From an uncultured cyanobacterium (GTDB taxonomy: Bacteria > Cyanobacteriota > Cyanobacteriia > Cyanobacteriales > FACHB-T130), in contig CAKZHE010000087.1 of the NCBI GenBank assembly GCA_936920195.1, positions 1 through 42,877 on the forward strand: DNA of 42,877 nucleotides, in the 5' to 3' direction. The notes under the pieces were generated by a model. That model was not told the DNA's origin. It made no database searches and saw only the letters and a list, made by a program, of their open reading frames with translations. The position numbers were made by a program, and so were the translations under genes. Numbering within the stretch: position 1 is the first letter of the stretch; each line of letters opens with the position of its first letter. Shown piece by piece: positions 34,540 to 42,689 of the stretch.

Positions 34540-34557
34540 GTTACATTGTTTTACATA
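34540..34557 (+). promoter_or_regulatory. HLR1-type RpaB box upstream of the psb34-like gene
   Basis: GTTACATTGTTTTACATA fits the published HLR1 consensus (G/T)TTACA(T/A)(T/A)nn(G/T)TTACA(T/A)(T/A) at every fixed position. It lies 27 bases before the ATG of the Psb34-like gene. RpaB binds such boxes in front of high-light-inducible and photosystem genes. Confidence 0.7.
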
Positions 34558-34583
34558 AGGAAACAAACCAGGAGCAACCGCAG

Positions 34584-34754
34584 ATGTACACCACCACCAA
34601 CGAATCCGGCATCCTCAACAACTACGCCACCGAACCCAAAATCTCTTACGCCGAATATCCTTCCCAAGCGCAACAGAGCCGCTACGCCTTTCAAGCAGCG
34701 ATCGCCACTTTATTTGTATCCTTTTTAGTATTCACCGCGATCGCCGTCAGCTAA
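34584..34754 (+). CDS. psb34: Photosystem II assembly protein Psb34-like
   Basis: 56 residues (MYTTTNESGILNNYATEP...). It has a hydrophilic N-terminus and one C-terminal membrane helix (FQAAIATLFVSFLVFTAIAVS). The size, the MYTTTNE-type start and the YAFQAAIATL.. helix fit the cyanobacterial Psb34 family (Ssl1498 type), which binds the CP47 side of photosystem II assembly intermediates in competition with high-light-inducible proteins. It has a CAGGAGC ribosome binding site. The HLR1 box in its promoter agrees with light control. The site-2 protease gene follows after 55 bases. Confidence 0.8.
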   Translation: MYTTTNESGILNNYATEPKISYAEYPSQAQQSRYAFQAAIATLFVSFLVFTAIAVS

Positions 34755-34809
34755 ACCCCCCAGCAGCTAACCGCCGCTGCACTCCCATTCAAAACTCAGA
34801 GGTGATTCC

Positions 34810-35937
34810 ATGAACGGCAATATCCGCATCGGTACATTATTTGGCATTCCCTTCTACGTCAACCTATCTTGGCTGTTGGTATTAGGTTTAGTCACCTTCA
34901 CCTATAGCAATGGTTTGGGGGCAGAATTTCCAGAACTAACTGGAATTACTACCTGGCTGCTAGGATTAGTTACCGCCCTGCTAGTGTTTGCCTCCGTTCT
35001 CGCCCACGAATTAGGACATAGTTTTGTGGCGATGCGGCAAGGAATTGGCGTGCAATCCATTACCCTGTTTCTGTTTGGTGGGTTGGCAAGTTTAGAAAAA
35101 GAATCTAAGACTCCATCAGAAGCCTTTTGGGTAGCGATTGCTGGTCCTGCTGTCAGCTTCCTACTATTTGGATTACTGTTGATTGTAGGTGCGATCGCTC
35201 CTTTAGCCAGTCCCCTCGCCGCGATTTTGGGAGTGCTAGCTTCAGTTAATCTCGCCCTAGCATTATTCAACCTGATTCCTGGCTTGCCCCTTGACGGCGG
35301 CAATATCCTCAAAGCCCTAGTTTGGAAAATCACTGGCAATCCCTATCAAGGTGTGAAATTCGCCAGTTGGGTAGGACAGATTTTCGGTTGGTTGGCAATC
35401 GCCTCTGGTTTACTGCCCCTAGTCATTGCTGGTAATTCTAGTAACCTGTGGAATGCCTTAGTAGGTTGGTTTCTATTGCAAAATGCCAGTCAAGCGGCTC
35501 AGTTTGCCACTACTCAAGAAAAGCTCGTCCGGTTTACTGTCGCTGATGCCGTCACCAAAAATAGTCCCATCGTCTTAGATAGCATTTCGCTCCGGGAATT
35601 CGCCGACCAATCCATACTGATGAATGATGGTCATTGGCGGAAATTCCTAGTCAAGAATGAAGCCGAGCAACTGGTAGGAAACATCTCCGTTGACATCCTG
35701 AATTCAGTCCCGCGCGATCGCTGGTCAGAAACTTTAGTGATAGAATTAGTCAACCCCATTGAACCATCGACCATCATTTCCACGGAAAAAACCTTAATGG
35801 ATGCCCTGGAACTGTTGGAAACTCAAAAAATCTCTACTTTGTCAGTGATTCGCGAAAATGGTGTCCTAGTCGGACTCTTGGAAAAAATTTCCATCCTCCA
35901 ATTACTCCAAAGTCAGATGCGAGCCAACCCCGCTTAG
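34810..35937 (+). CDS. Site-2 protease family (M50) with CBS domains
   Basis: 375 residues. This is an intramembrane zinc metalloprotease. The zinc motif HELGH is at residues 66-70 in a membrane helix, and the third ligand is Asp162 in NLIPGLPLDGGNIL. There are about six hydrophobic segments in residues 1-225, then two CBS-like domains (about 245-370: TVADAVTKNSPIVLDSISLREFA.. and ..TIISTEKTLMDALELLETQKISTLSVI) that may bind adenylates and gate activity. Such proteases cleave anti-sigma factors or other single-span proteins. A perfect hairpin follows the gene. Confidence 0.94.
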   Translation: MNGNIRIGTLFGIPFYVNLSWLLVLGLVTFTYSNGLGAEFPELTGITTWLLGLVTALLVFASVLAHELGHSFVAMRQGIGVQSITLFLFGGLASLEKESKTPSEAFWVAIAGPAVSFLLFGLLLIVGAIAPLASPLAAILGVLASVNLALALFNLIPGLPLDGGNILKALVWKITGNPYQGVKFASWVGQIFGWLAIASGLLPLVIAGNSSNLWNALVGWFLLQNASQAAQFATTQEKLVRFTVADAVTKNSPIVLDSISLREFADQSILMNDGHWRKFLVKNEAEQLVGNISVDILNSVPRDRWSETLVIELVNPIEPSTIISTEKTLMDALELLETQKISTLSVIRENGVLVGLLEKISILQLLQSQMRANPA

Positions 35938-35975
35938 GAATAAAAAATCAATGACTTGATGGCATCAGTAAATTA

Positions 35976-36014
35976 CCAAAGTCCCTTTCCCAAAGCTTGG
36001 GAAAGGGACTTTGG
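35976..36014 (+). terminator. Perfect hairpin after the site-2 protease gene
   Basis: A 39-base inverted repeat (CCAAAGTCCCTTTCCCA.. / ..TGGGAAAGGGACTTTGG) centred on AAGCT. It is very stable and only 38 bases after the stop, so termination is likely even though no T-run follows. Confidence 0.65.
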
Positions 36015-36040
36015 GTTAGGGAAAACAAGTGAAACAGAAT

Positions 36041-36265
36041 CAGGACTTACGCAACTATCGCAACTATCCTGGCAATAGGGGCAACCACGGGGGGATTGCC
36101 CCTACAAAACGCTATATTAAGAAACTGGTTCCTAGGCTCTGCCTGGGAACCGAGATCAAGAGGCTCTGCCTCGCTTAGAGATCGTCGAGGCAGAGCCTCT
36201 CGTAGGCATTCCTAGGCAGAGCCTAGGAACGAGTGAAACGCTATAGATGGTTTGTGTCAGTCCTA
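36041..36265. mobile_element. MITE copy interrupted by a second palindromic element
   Basis: Begins with the 13-base MITE end CAGGACTTACGCA and continues like MITE copy 1 in reverse through ATAGGGGCAACCACGGGGGG..CAAAACGCTATA. It is then interrupted by about 119 bases (36117-36235) of GGTTCCTAGGCTCTGCCTGG / AGGCAGAGCCTAGGAAC palindromes. The 10-mer AAACGCTATA flanks that insert on both sides (36107-36116 and 36236-36245). A degenerate right end (TGTGTCAGTCCTAA) follows. Confidence 0.75.
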
Positions 36266-36353
36266 AGAATTTTCCGTAATTAGTTAGCCTAGAGTTGTTA
36301 CCAATTCCGGAAGACTACCCTGCGAAAGCTAATTTGCCCTGGGGATAACAATT

Positions 36354-37211
36354 ATGGCACATGAAATCATGATTTGGCTCGGCAGTGCTGGACTAGCGTT
36401 GCAGCACAGTAGCCGCTGGATGGCTTGGAATCTGTTTTTAGCCCTACTTCCCTTAGCTTTCAGCCTTTGGCTGTTCAGTGACAAAAAACTGCCCCAGCGC
36501 TGGTGGTGGGCGCTATGGCTACTTTTAACTGCCACCTTACTGCCGAGATTGCCCTATTTCGGATACTATGCCCTCCATTGGTTGCGGGATAATCGCACCA
36601 ACTATATTGCTTGGGCGATCGCCATTGGTTTATTCTGTCTAGAATTACAGTGGCGGCGCACTAAGAAATTACCACAGCGCGATCGCCCGTTATTATGGTG
36701 GTTAGGATTTTTTGGCTTTATCGCCTTTTTGCCTAATGCTCCCTACGTTTTAACCGATGTCATCCATTTGATTCGCGATATTCGCACTCCCTATTCAGTC
36801 TGGATAATTTCCTTGGTGTTGATTCCCCAGTATCTGCTCTTTATCGTGGTGGGATTTGAAGCCTATGTTTTATCGTTAATGAATTGCGGTGAATACTTAA
36901 AAAGACAGGGTTGGGGTAAATTAATTATTGTGATGGAATTGATTTTCCATGCTTTAAGTGCAGTGGGAATCTATTTGGGACGATTTTTGCGCTTTAATAG
37001 TTGGGATATCATTACCGAATTGGATAGTTTGGCGAGCGTAGTAGATGACTTAGTTGCCAAGCGACCGTTATTAGTCATGGCAATTACCTTCGCCACCATT
37101 ACTATTTTATACTGGTTGATGAAACAGGTGACATTGGGAATTAGCGATCGCAATCGAGCCATCGCCCTGCGGCGGCGAAATCATCCCAATCCATTAACTA
37201 TAAGTTCTTGA
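36354..37211 (+). CDS. DUF1361 integral membrane protein
   Basis: 285 residues with about seven hydrophobic segments. The signature of the DUF1361 family is readable: FLPNAPYVLTDVIHL (conserved NAPY.xTD), with charged and aromatic loops, and later AVGIYLGRFLRFNSWDI. It is an inner-membrane protein of unknown function. The KirBac-type channel gene follows 24 bases downstream, so both may be on one transcript. Confidence 0.9.
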   Translation: MAHEIMIWLGSAGLALQHSSRWMAWNLFLALLPLAFSLWLFSDKKLPQRWWWALWLLLTATLLPRLPYFGYYALHWLRDNRTNYIAWAIAIGLFCLELQWRRTKKLPQRDRPLLWWLGFFGFIAFLPNAPYVLTDVIHLIRDIRTPYSVWIISLVLIPQYLLFIVVGFEAYVLSLMNCGEYLKRQGWGKLIIVMELIFHALSAVGIYLGRFLRFNSWDIITELDSLASVVDDLVAKRPLLVMAITFATITILYWLMKQVTLGISDRNRAIALRRRNHPNPLTISS

Positions 37212-37235
37212 CTAGAAAAAGCGATCGCTCCTTGA

Positions 37236-38120
37236 ATGAAGAAAAATCAACCACCAAAAGGTTCTTTAATCAGTCGGATGGCACTGAATCAGGTCATCCG
37301 CAAAGGAGTTACCCGCTTTTCTTGGGGCGACTTATACCACCTGCTGTTGGTGCTTTCCTGGCCTCAATTTTTACTGGCAATCTTTGGACTATATATCGTC
37401 AGCAATATCTTGTTTGCCTTTGTTTACCTAGCTGGAGGAGACTGCATCGCCAATGCTCGCCCTGGCTCTTTTGCTGATGCCTTTTTTTTCAGCGTTCAAA
37501 CAATGGCAACCATTGGCTATGGGGGAATGTCTCCCCAAACTAGCTATGCCAATTTAATTGTCACCATTGAAGCTTTAATTGGGTTGTTGGGTGTAGCAAT
37601 GGTGACTGGACTAGCTTTTGCTCGCTTTTCCTTACCTTCTGCCCGACTATTATTTAGTAAAGTAGCTGTGATTGCCCCCCATAACGGCATCCCCACATTA
37701 ATGTTTCGCACCGCCAATCAACGGCGTAATTTCGTTTTAGAAGCCGAGATTCGCGTCACCTTGGTACGGAATGAAACTACTACTGAGGGGCAATTTATGC
37801 GAAGATTTTATGACCTAGAATTAGTCCGCAGTCGCACGCCAATTTTCGCCCTCAGTTGGATGGTGATGCACCCCATCACTGAAAAGAGTTTGTTATATGG
37901 GGCAACACCAGATTCTTTAGTCGCTGATGAAGTAGAAATTATTGTCACTTTAACTGGGATTGATGAAACTGTTTCCCAAACGATTCACTCTCGCTATGCT
38001 TATACTGCTCAAGAAATTCTTTGGAATGCCCATTTTGTAGATATCATTTCCAAATTACCAGATGGGCGGCGGGTAATTGACTACACCCGCTTTCATGACT
38101 GGAAGATTTATCGCAGCTAG
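37236..38120 (+). CDS. Inward-rectifier (KirBac-type) potassium channel
   Basis: 294 residues. The membrane part has an outer helix (LAIFGLYIVSNILFAFVYLA), a pore helix (FADAFFFSVQTM), the potassium selectivity filter TIGYG (residues 92-96) and an inner helix (LIVTIEALIGLLGVAMVTGLAFARF). The C-terminal half is the Kir cytoplasmic immunoglobulin-like domain (LMFRTANQRRNFVLEAEIRVTLV, then PDSLVADEVEIIVTLTGIDETVSQTIHSRYAYTAQEI). It conducts K+ across the plasma membrane as a tetramer. It is the typical bacterial Kir length. Confidence 0.96.
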   Translation: MKKNQPPKGSLISRMALNQVIRKGVTRFSWGDLYHLLLVLSWPQFLLAIFGLYIVSNILFAFVYLAGGDCIANARPGSFADAFFFSVQTMATIGYGGMSPQTSYANLIVTIEALIGLLGVAMVTGLAFARFSLPSARLLFSKVAVIAPHNGIPTLMFRTANQRRNFVLEAEIRVTLVRNETTTEGQFMRRFYDLELVRSRTPIFALSWMVMHPITEKSLLYGATPDSLVADEVEIIVTLTGIDETVSQTIHSRYAYTAQEILWNAHFVDIISKLPDGRRVIDYTRFHDWKIYRS

Positions 38121-38216
38121 AAAAATTACCAATAATCAAGAAAATTTCTCTGAAAGGTAAAATAAATAACTTTATTAAGCAGGAATTTATCAATAAAGAC
38201 CATACGCAAAAGTTTG

Positions 38217-38261
38217 TAGTTGGGCTTTAGCCCTCCGGATTAGGGCTGAAGCCCAACTACA
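38217..38261. repeat. 45-bp palindrome, copy 2
   Basis: Identical to the copy at 20818-20862 (arms GTAGTTGGGCTTTAGCCCT / AGGGCTGAAGCCCAACTAC), here between convergent genes, where it could also stop transcription. Confidence 0.88.
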
Positions 38262-38316
38262 AACGTCCTTCTTCTGTAAGAGAAGAATGGGAGATGAGGA
38301 CAAATTATGGTTAAAA

Positions 38317-38874
38317 TTAGCTAGTGGCTGGCGGTAGGACAATTAAGGCTAAGTCAATTCGCCCCTCAGCTGGCTGAGTGACTTCTACCCTTATATTAGG
38401 ACCGAAGAAACTGGTGATTTTTTCTTGCTTTTTTTCCCAACCTTCTAGGGAAACCATGGGCGAGTCAAATTCTAGAATTAGAGCGTAAGAGCCGTTAATT
38501 TCAGTTTCTCGCAATCCCACCAGGATAGGTCTTTCTTGGCTACTGCGGCTAAAGTTCAATCGTTCTAAAGAAGTATCCAGATGGGCTGATTGCCCATAAC
38601 GATAGCGAGTCACATCTTGACGAATTTGATTTTGAATAGCAGTGGCTTGTTGCTGACGCAGTTCTAGAATGGGAGGAGGGGTAGGCTGACTAAAGGGAAT
38701 TGGTTTTAATTCAGCGGCTTTCAGCGCCAAACCACCGAGGAGGATAGGAATGCCATAGAAAAATCCCGCCAGATTGAGGGTAGCATTGTCAGTAGCATAG
38801 GCAAAAATTCCTAGAGTGGTGAGGAGACTACCCACCAGTAAGCCCCACATTGCCAGAGAAGTTTGACGTAACAT
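38317..38874 (-). CDS. DUF2854 family membrane protein
   Basis: 185 residues. It has two membrane helices in the first 55 residues (SLAMWGLLVGSLLTTLGIFAYA and LAGFFYGIPILLGGLAL) followed by KAAELKPIP, the usual start of the DUF2854 family of cyanobacteria and chloroplasts. The rest is a soluble domain (RYRYGQSAHLDTSLERLNFS..). Function unknown; probably thylakoid or plasma membrane. It converges on the KirBac-type gene. Confidence 0.9.
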   Translation of the reverse strand: MLRQTSLAMWGLLVGSLLTTLGIFAYATDNATLNLAGFFYGIPILLGGLALKAAELKPIPFSQPTPPPILELRQQQATAIQNQIRQDVTRYRYGQSAHLDTSLERLNFSRSSQERPILVGLRETEINGSYALILEFDSPMVSLEGWEKKQEKITSFFGPNIRVEVTQPAEGRIDLALIVLPPATS

Positions 38875-39142
38875 TATTAATTAGGGTGTTCTACGATTGT
38901 TGATATCAGCTTTATTATTAAACAGTTTGAAGGGTGCGCGATCGCCAGGATTTTCCCAAAATCCCGGCAGGGGATAAATTGGTAGCATAATAGCTGCTAT
39001 CGGTAGTTGGTGCAGAGTTGGTCTGATAGTGCTATTTGACCGCAGTAATTCTTACAGTAAAGGCAAGTTGCCAAGATTGGTAGTCTTTTCCAGACCAACC
39101 ATCTATATTCGCCATCAACCCTTCATAGCTGAGTTTTTAAAA

Positions 39143-39403
39143 ATGATTCAAGAAGAAAATCGGCAAACTACTAAAAAAAGAAGTGCCATCCTAGAGCAAC
39201 TCAAAACCCTGAAGCGGGAGGACGAAACGCTCTACAATATCCTTGCCGTTGATGTTTGGGCGCTGGCAAAGACGATGGATGAGTTTCAGCCCGGATTTTG
39301 GGCGGCTTTTATGAAGAATCGCGAAAAGGCGCTGAAGCGGTTTATTGCCGAAGTGATTAAAAATAAACCCACCGATCCCAAACGACCTCCCTTTCTGCGG
39401 TAA
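39143..39403 (+). CDS. Small conserved-looking hypothetical protein
   Basis: 86 residues from the ATG at 39143 (MIQEENRQTTKKRSAILEQLKTLKRED). A longer frame from a GTG at 39029 is open but the extra part looks noncoding. The protein is helical and basic with an aromatic centre (YNILAVDVWALAKTMDEFQPGFWAAFMKNREKALKRF). It has no domain I recognise, but its composition is that of a real gene. It sits just upstream of the TnpB element on the opposite strand. Confidence 0.62.
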   Translation: MIQEENRQTTKKRSAILEQLKTLKREDETLYNILAVDVWALAKTMDEFQPGFWAAFMKNREKALKRFIAEVIKNKPTDPKRPPFLR

Positions 39404-39438
39404 AATCAACTATCCTATAAGATCCCTAGGGAGATTGG

Positions 39439-39620
39439 TTGACATACTCCCCGGCCTAAAGGCACGGGGATTCTAAGGTCGAACAGCAATCGCAGGCTCT
39501 ATTCCTGTCTGACATTACCTAACTTAGCGGTTGATGCCCCAACCGCACAAATATTTCTAGCCGCGTTTTCATCTCGCCCATTCACCGATTGGCAGGATGG
39601 ACAACGCCATGCTCTCACAG
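39439..39620 (-). ncRNA. Predicted omega RNA at the right end of the TnpB element
   Basis: TnpB proteins use an RNA made from the 3' end of their gene through the right end of the element, with the guide read from the flanking DNA. By that rule the scaffold covers the 3' part of tnpB and the right-end hairpin at 39449-39469. The guide would start just outside the element (minus strand, CCAATCTCCCTAGG.., plus positions 39438 downward). Inferred from known TnpB systems; no transcript evidence. Confidence 0.5.
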
Positions 39621-40605
39621 ACAAATCTAAACTAGATAAAATATGACCGCAGTGCGAACAAGTTTTACTGGATGGATACCAAGGGTTAATCAAAATGATT
39701 TGTTTCCCCTTCTTAGTTGCCACATAAGCCAGAATTAAGAGAAATTCCCCAAAAGCTAAATCGGAAATTTTCCGTCCCCAAAGGCGCTGCATTCCTTTCA
39801 GGTTCAGCGTCTCAAAACACAAGACATCAAACCTATCGGTTAAATTGTGCGCCAGTTTCCAAAACCAATCAGTGCGACGGTTAGTCACATCCTCATACTG
39901 ACGAACTAGGTGTTTTCGCGCCTGTTCTCGGTTGTTTGAGTCGGTTTGTTTCCGAGAAAGTTGTTGACTGGCCTTCTTAATGGCCTTGAGGGATTGCTTG
40001 AGAAACTGTGGGGATTCAATGGTAGAACCATCAGAACAGGTGAGAAACGTTTTTAGGCCAAAATCAAATCCAGCGATGCTACTCGGCTCGGATTTGACTG
40101 CCAACTCATTTCCCCCATCCACAACGATAACTAGAAACAACTCTCCTAATCGGGTTCGCTTAATGGTTAACGTCTTGACTTTACCGGGAATTTCTCTAGA
40201 GTTCCAGTATTGATAGACTCGGCTGCCAATCTTAATCCGATTGCCGCCCAAAAACTTGTATCCGGCTTGCTTTAAGGTGAAAGACTTGTATTTCTTGACT
40301 TTCTTGAATCCCGGAGGTCTGACTCCTTTTTGATGATGTTGGAAAAACAACTGGTAGGCTTTCTCAATCCGCTGACAAATATCTTGTACCGCTTGAGAAC
40401 CGACTAATTGCCAGAAAGGATTGCGCTTTCTCAGTTTGGCGATATGAGACTGGAGTTTCGCACAGTTTAAGTGTTTGCCCCACATCCGGTAGTACCGTTT
40501 ATGTAGGGCTATACAATGGTTATAAATTACCCCAGCCGCGTTGATGGTGTGCTTGAGGTATTTATTCCGTTTATGGCTGTATAGTTTGAACTTCAGCGTC
40601 TTCAT
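39499..40605 (-). CDS. tnpB: TnpB RNA-guided DNA endonuclease
   Basis: 368 residues. The N-terminal wedge/REC part (KLYSHKRNKYLKHTINAAGVIYNHCIALHKRYY) is followed by the RuvC-like nuclease. All three catalytic acids are present: Asp181 (GFDFGLKTF), Glu265 (LCFETLNLKGM) and Asp345 (GRDENAARNI). The zinc ribbon is intact (C316xxC319, C335xxC338). It therefore looks active. It would cut DNA next to a TTAC-like motif when guided by the element's own RNA, and so help keep the element. It is related to Cas12 ancestors. No tnpA lies nearby. Confidence 0.95.
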   Translation of the reverse strand: MKTLKFKLYSHKRNKYLKHTINAAGVIYNHCIALHKRYYRMWGKHLNCAKLQSHIAKLRKRNPFWQLVGSQAVQDICQRIEKAYQLFFQHHQKGVRPPGFKKVKKYKSFTLKQAGYKFLGGNRIKIGSRVYQYWNSREIPGKVKTLTIKRTRLGELFLVIVVDGGNELAVKSEPSSIAGFDFGLKTFLTCSDGSTIESPQFLKQSLKAIKKASQQLSRKQTDSNNREQARKHLVRQYEDVTNRRTDWFWKLAHNLTDRFDVLCFETLNLKGMQRLWGRKISDLAFGEFLLILAYVATKKGKQIILINPWYPSSKTCSHCGHILSSLDLSVRAWRCPSCQSVNGRDENAARNICAVGASTAKLGNVRQE

Positions 40606-40754
40606 GCTATAATTCTATGACCAAATTGTTCTGTATGTTGCTAATTGCACAACAACTAAATAAAATTAAATAAAAAGCCGTCCTAGAAGGACGGGGCTTT
40701 AGACCCGTTTTTTTTGGTAAGATTGCCACTCCCGACTAACTAAGAGAGGTTTTG

Positions 40755-40940
40755 ATGGAAGCACAACAAATTCGCGATCGCATTACCGCGATCGCCAGCC
40801 AGCGCGAAACTTTAGTTAGACTCCTAGAGCAACCTGATTTAGGCACTTTGCGGATTGATGTCGATCAGGCTCTAGAAGAGTTGGATGATTTGATTGATGA
40901 ATTTCACCGGACTTTCCCGGATGCCAAGGCTACTGGCTAA
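40755..40940 (+). CDS. Small acidic hypothetical protein
   Basis: 61 residues from the ATG at 40755 (MEAQQIRDRITAIASQRETLVRLLEQPDLG), preceded by AGAGAGG as ribosome binding site; a TTG just upstream is open. It is entirely helical with an acidic C-terminal half (DQALEELDDLIDEFHRTF). HIP1 sites inside show long residence. I do not recognise a family. It lies next to the left end of the TnpB element. Confidence 0.7.
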   Translation: MEAQQIRDRITAIASQRETLVRLLEQPDLGTLRIDVDQALEELDDLIDEFHRTFPDAKATG

Positions 40941-41053
40941 CCAGGTTAGTTTTCGGGGCGAAGCTCTGCGTTGGCATAGCCGCTTTGAAAGAAGCTCGCG
41001 ATGCCAAAGGCATACGCGCTAGCGCGATCGCGCCATACCATCCCTCTGCTCGC

Positions 41054-41470
41054 CTAGTGACTAACAAGTTTTTCGCCTAATCTGGCGATCGTGGCAATTA
41101 ATTCTTGAGTGGATATGTCTTTTTTGCAAAAAGCATCAATCCGGGCAGTTTGCACCATCACTTCCACCTGGGGGTCTTCCACGGAAGAGTAGGCCAAAAT
41201 CTGAGTTTCGGGGGCGATGCTTTTAATCTGCTTGGAAGCGGTGATCCCGTCCATGACGGGCATTTGCAGATCCAGGATAATTACATCGGGATGGTGTTTT
41301 TCGACCATCGCGATCGCTTCTAAACCATTACTGGCTAAACCAACTAGAGCAATGTTTTTTTGGTTTTGGAGTGCCAGTTGGAGGGTAAAGCGGGTGAGTT
41401 CGTGGTCATCAACAATCAAAACGCGCAAGACTGAATTCTGGCGTAACAACATAGGGGAAAACGTTACCAT
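41054..41470 (-). CDS. Stand-alone response regulator receiver
   Basis: 138 residues, a single REC domain without an output domain. The acidic pocket is VLIVDDHELTRF (Asp21, Asp22), the phosphorylated residue is Asp67 in VIILDLQMPVMDG, the switch Ser is in ILAYSSVED (about residue 95) and the conserved Lys is in CKKDIS. The DLQMPVMDGI and SNGLEAI segments are those of NarL-type receivers, so a DNA-binding domain may have been lost, or the protein passes phosphate to or binds a partner. No kinase gene adjoins. Confidence 0.93.
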   Translation of the reverse strand: MVTFSPMLLRQNSVLRVLIVDDHELTRFTLQLALQNQKNIALVGLASNGLEAIAMVEKHHPDVIILDLQMPVMDGITASKQIKSIAPETQILAYSSVEDPQVEVMVQTARIDAFCKKDISTQELIATIARLGEKLVSH

Positions 41471-41673
41471 TTAATATTCCTAGTTTAAGAAAATTTGCCC
41501 CAGTAATTGATCTACCATTAGAACGATTTAACTAACAGAAAATTCCGGAGAAGATACTGTATCTCCCCCGGAATTTTCTGTTGCTAGCTAATTCATAACT
41601 TATGCAGCATTGACGAAATCGCAAGTAGGGAATAATTGCAATTTGCCCCTACTTTTAGACTTAAGACTTACCT

Positions 41674-42657
41674 CTATTGCAAGATGGGGATAGCAGCAAT
41701 TAAGCTTTGAATATTTTCCGCTGCTAACTGATTGAAAGAGTGGGTAATGGGCAAACTATCAATGGCAATCCCCGCCCATAGGAGCATCAGATAGAGGATG
41801 GAGTATTTAAACAGCGATCGCGCAATTTTGCGATCGCTGGGAGCGTTCAGCAATTGCCAAGCTTTGATGACAAATACTCCCCCCAGCACCAGGGCAATCC
41901 CCGCATAAACCGCCCCCGCCACGTGCAGAGGATAAACTAACAGTCCGCTGACTGGAACCAAAATTAAAGTATAAATCCAGATTTGCCCAGCAGTATTTTC
42001 ATCTCCGGCAACTACTGGCAGCATCGGTACGCCCACTTTGGCGTAATCTTGTCCAATCATCATCGCCAGCGCCCAAAAATGGGGCGGTGTCCAGAAAAAG
42101 ATAATGGCAAACAGTACCCAAGCCGCCCAACTCAAAGTTCCCGTACAGGCTGCCCAACCTACCAACGGGGGGATGGCTCCCGCTGCCCCACCAATCACAA
42201 TATTTTGGACGCTATGCCGTTTGAGCAAATGGGTATAAATGCCAACGTAGAAGACAATCCCCGCCATAGCCAGTACAGCGGCTAGCAGGTTGGCAAAGAC
42301 AGCAAACAAAGTGAAAGAAATAATTGCCAAAGCGATCGCAAAAATCAGGGCATCGCGGGGTTGAATGCGTCCAGAAGGGATAGGACGATGGCGCGTCCGC
42401 TCCATAATATAGTCAATGTCCCGGTCATAGAGGCAATTAATGGCATTGGCAGAGCCAGCCGCCAAAGCACCGCCAATCAAAGTTACCAGTAATAATAGGG
42501 GATCGACCTGTCCCTCACCTGCCAACCACATCCCGCCAGCGGTGGTAATCAGCAGCAGGACAATAATCCGAGGTTTAGTCAGCTGATAATAGCTTTGAAT
42601 AACTTCGAGAAAGTTTTGGTGGCGGCGGGCGCTAGTCCCAACAATCATTTCTTGCAT
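41674..42657 (-). CDS. ctaB: Protoheme IX farnesyltransferase (heme O synthase)
   Basis: 327 residues with about eight or nine membrane helices, of the UbiA prenyltransferase family. It converts heme B to heme O for cytochrome oxidase. The first Asp-rich motif is NCLYDRDID (Asn74, Asp78, Asp82), followed by [13 protein letters not shown]. The second conserved region is around [27 protein letters not shown]. The C-terminus is typical. ctaA and the cox genes are often next to it but would lie beyond the right edge. Both Met1 and Met4 are possible starts. Confidence 0.97.
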   Translation of the reverse strand: MQEMIVGTSARRHQNFLEVIQSYYQLTKPRIIVLLLITTAGGMWLAGEGQVDPLLLLVTLIGGALAAGSANAINCLYDRDIDYIMERTRHRPIPSGRIQPRDALIFAIALAIISFTLFAVFANLLAAVLAMAGIVFYVGIYTHLLKRHSVQNIVIGGAAGAIPPLVGWAACTGTLSWAAWVLFAIIFFWTPPHFWALAMMIGQDYAKVGVPMLPVVAGDENTAGQIWIYTLILVPVSGLLVYPLHVAGAVYAGIALVLGGVFVIKAWQLLNAPSDRKIARSLFKYSILYLMLLWAGIAIDSLPITHSFNQLAAENIQSLIAAIPILQ

Positions 42658-42689
42658 TATTTTTTTCCTAAATTAATTAGCCGCTGGAA

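Larger units (their letters stand above)
39439..40716 (-). mobile_element. Solo-tnpB IS200/IS605-type element with IS608-like ends
   Basis: On the minus strand the element is preceded by TTAC (plus-strand GTAA, 40717-40720) and ends with TCAA (plus-strand TTGA, 39439-39442). These are the cleavage sites known for IS608. Each end has a hairpin: the left end at 40674-40700 (AAAGCCGTCC tagaa GGACGGGGCTTT) and the right end at 39449-39469 (CCCCGGCC taaa GGCACGGGG). No tnpA is present, so it is moved in trans or is stuck. The exact ends are inferred from these motifs. Confidence 0.75.

Noticed and set aside
41054-41470. Truncated NarL-type regulator
   Set aside because: The gene ends cleanly after a full receiver domain and the downstream sequence contains no remnant of an HTH, so I treat it as a genuine single-domain protein.
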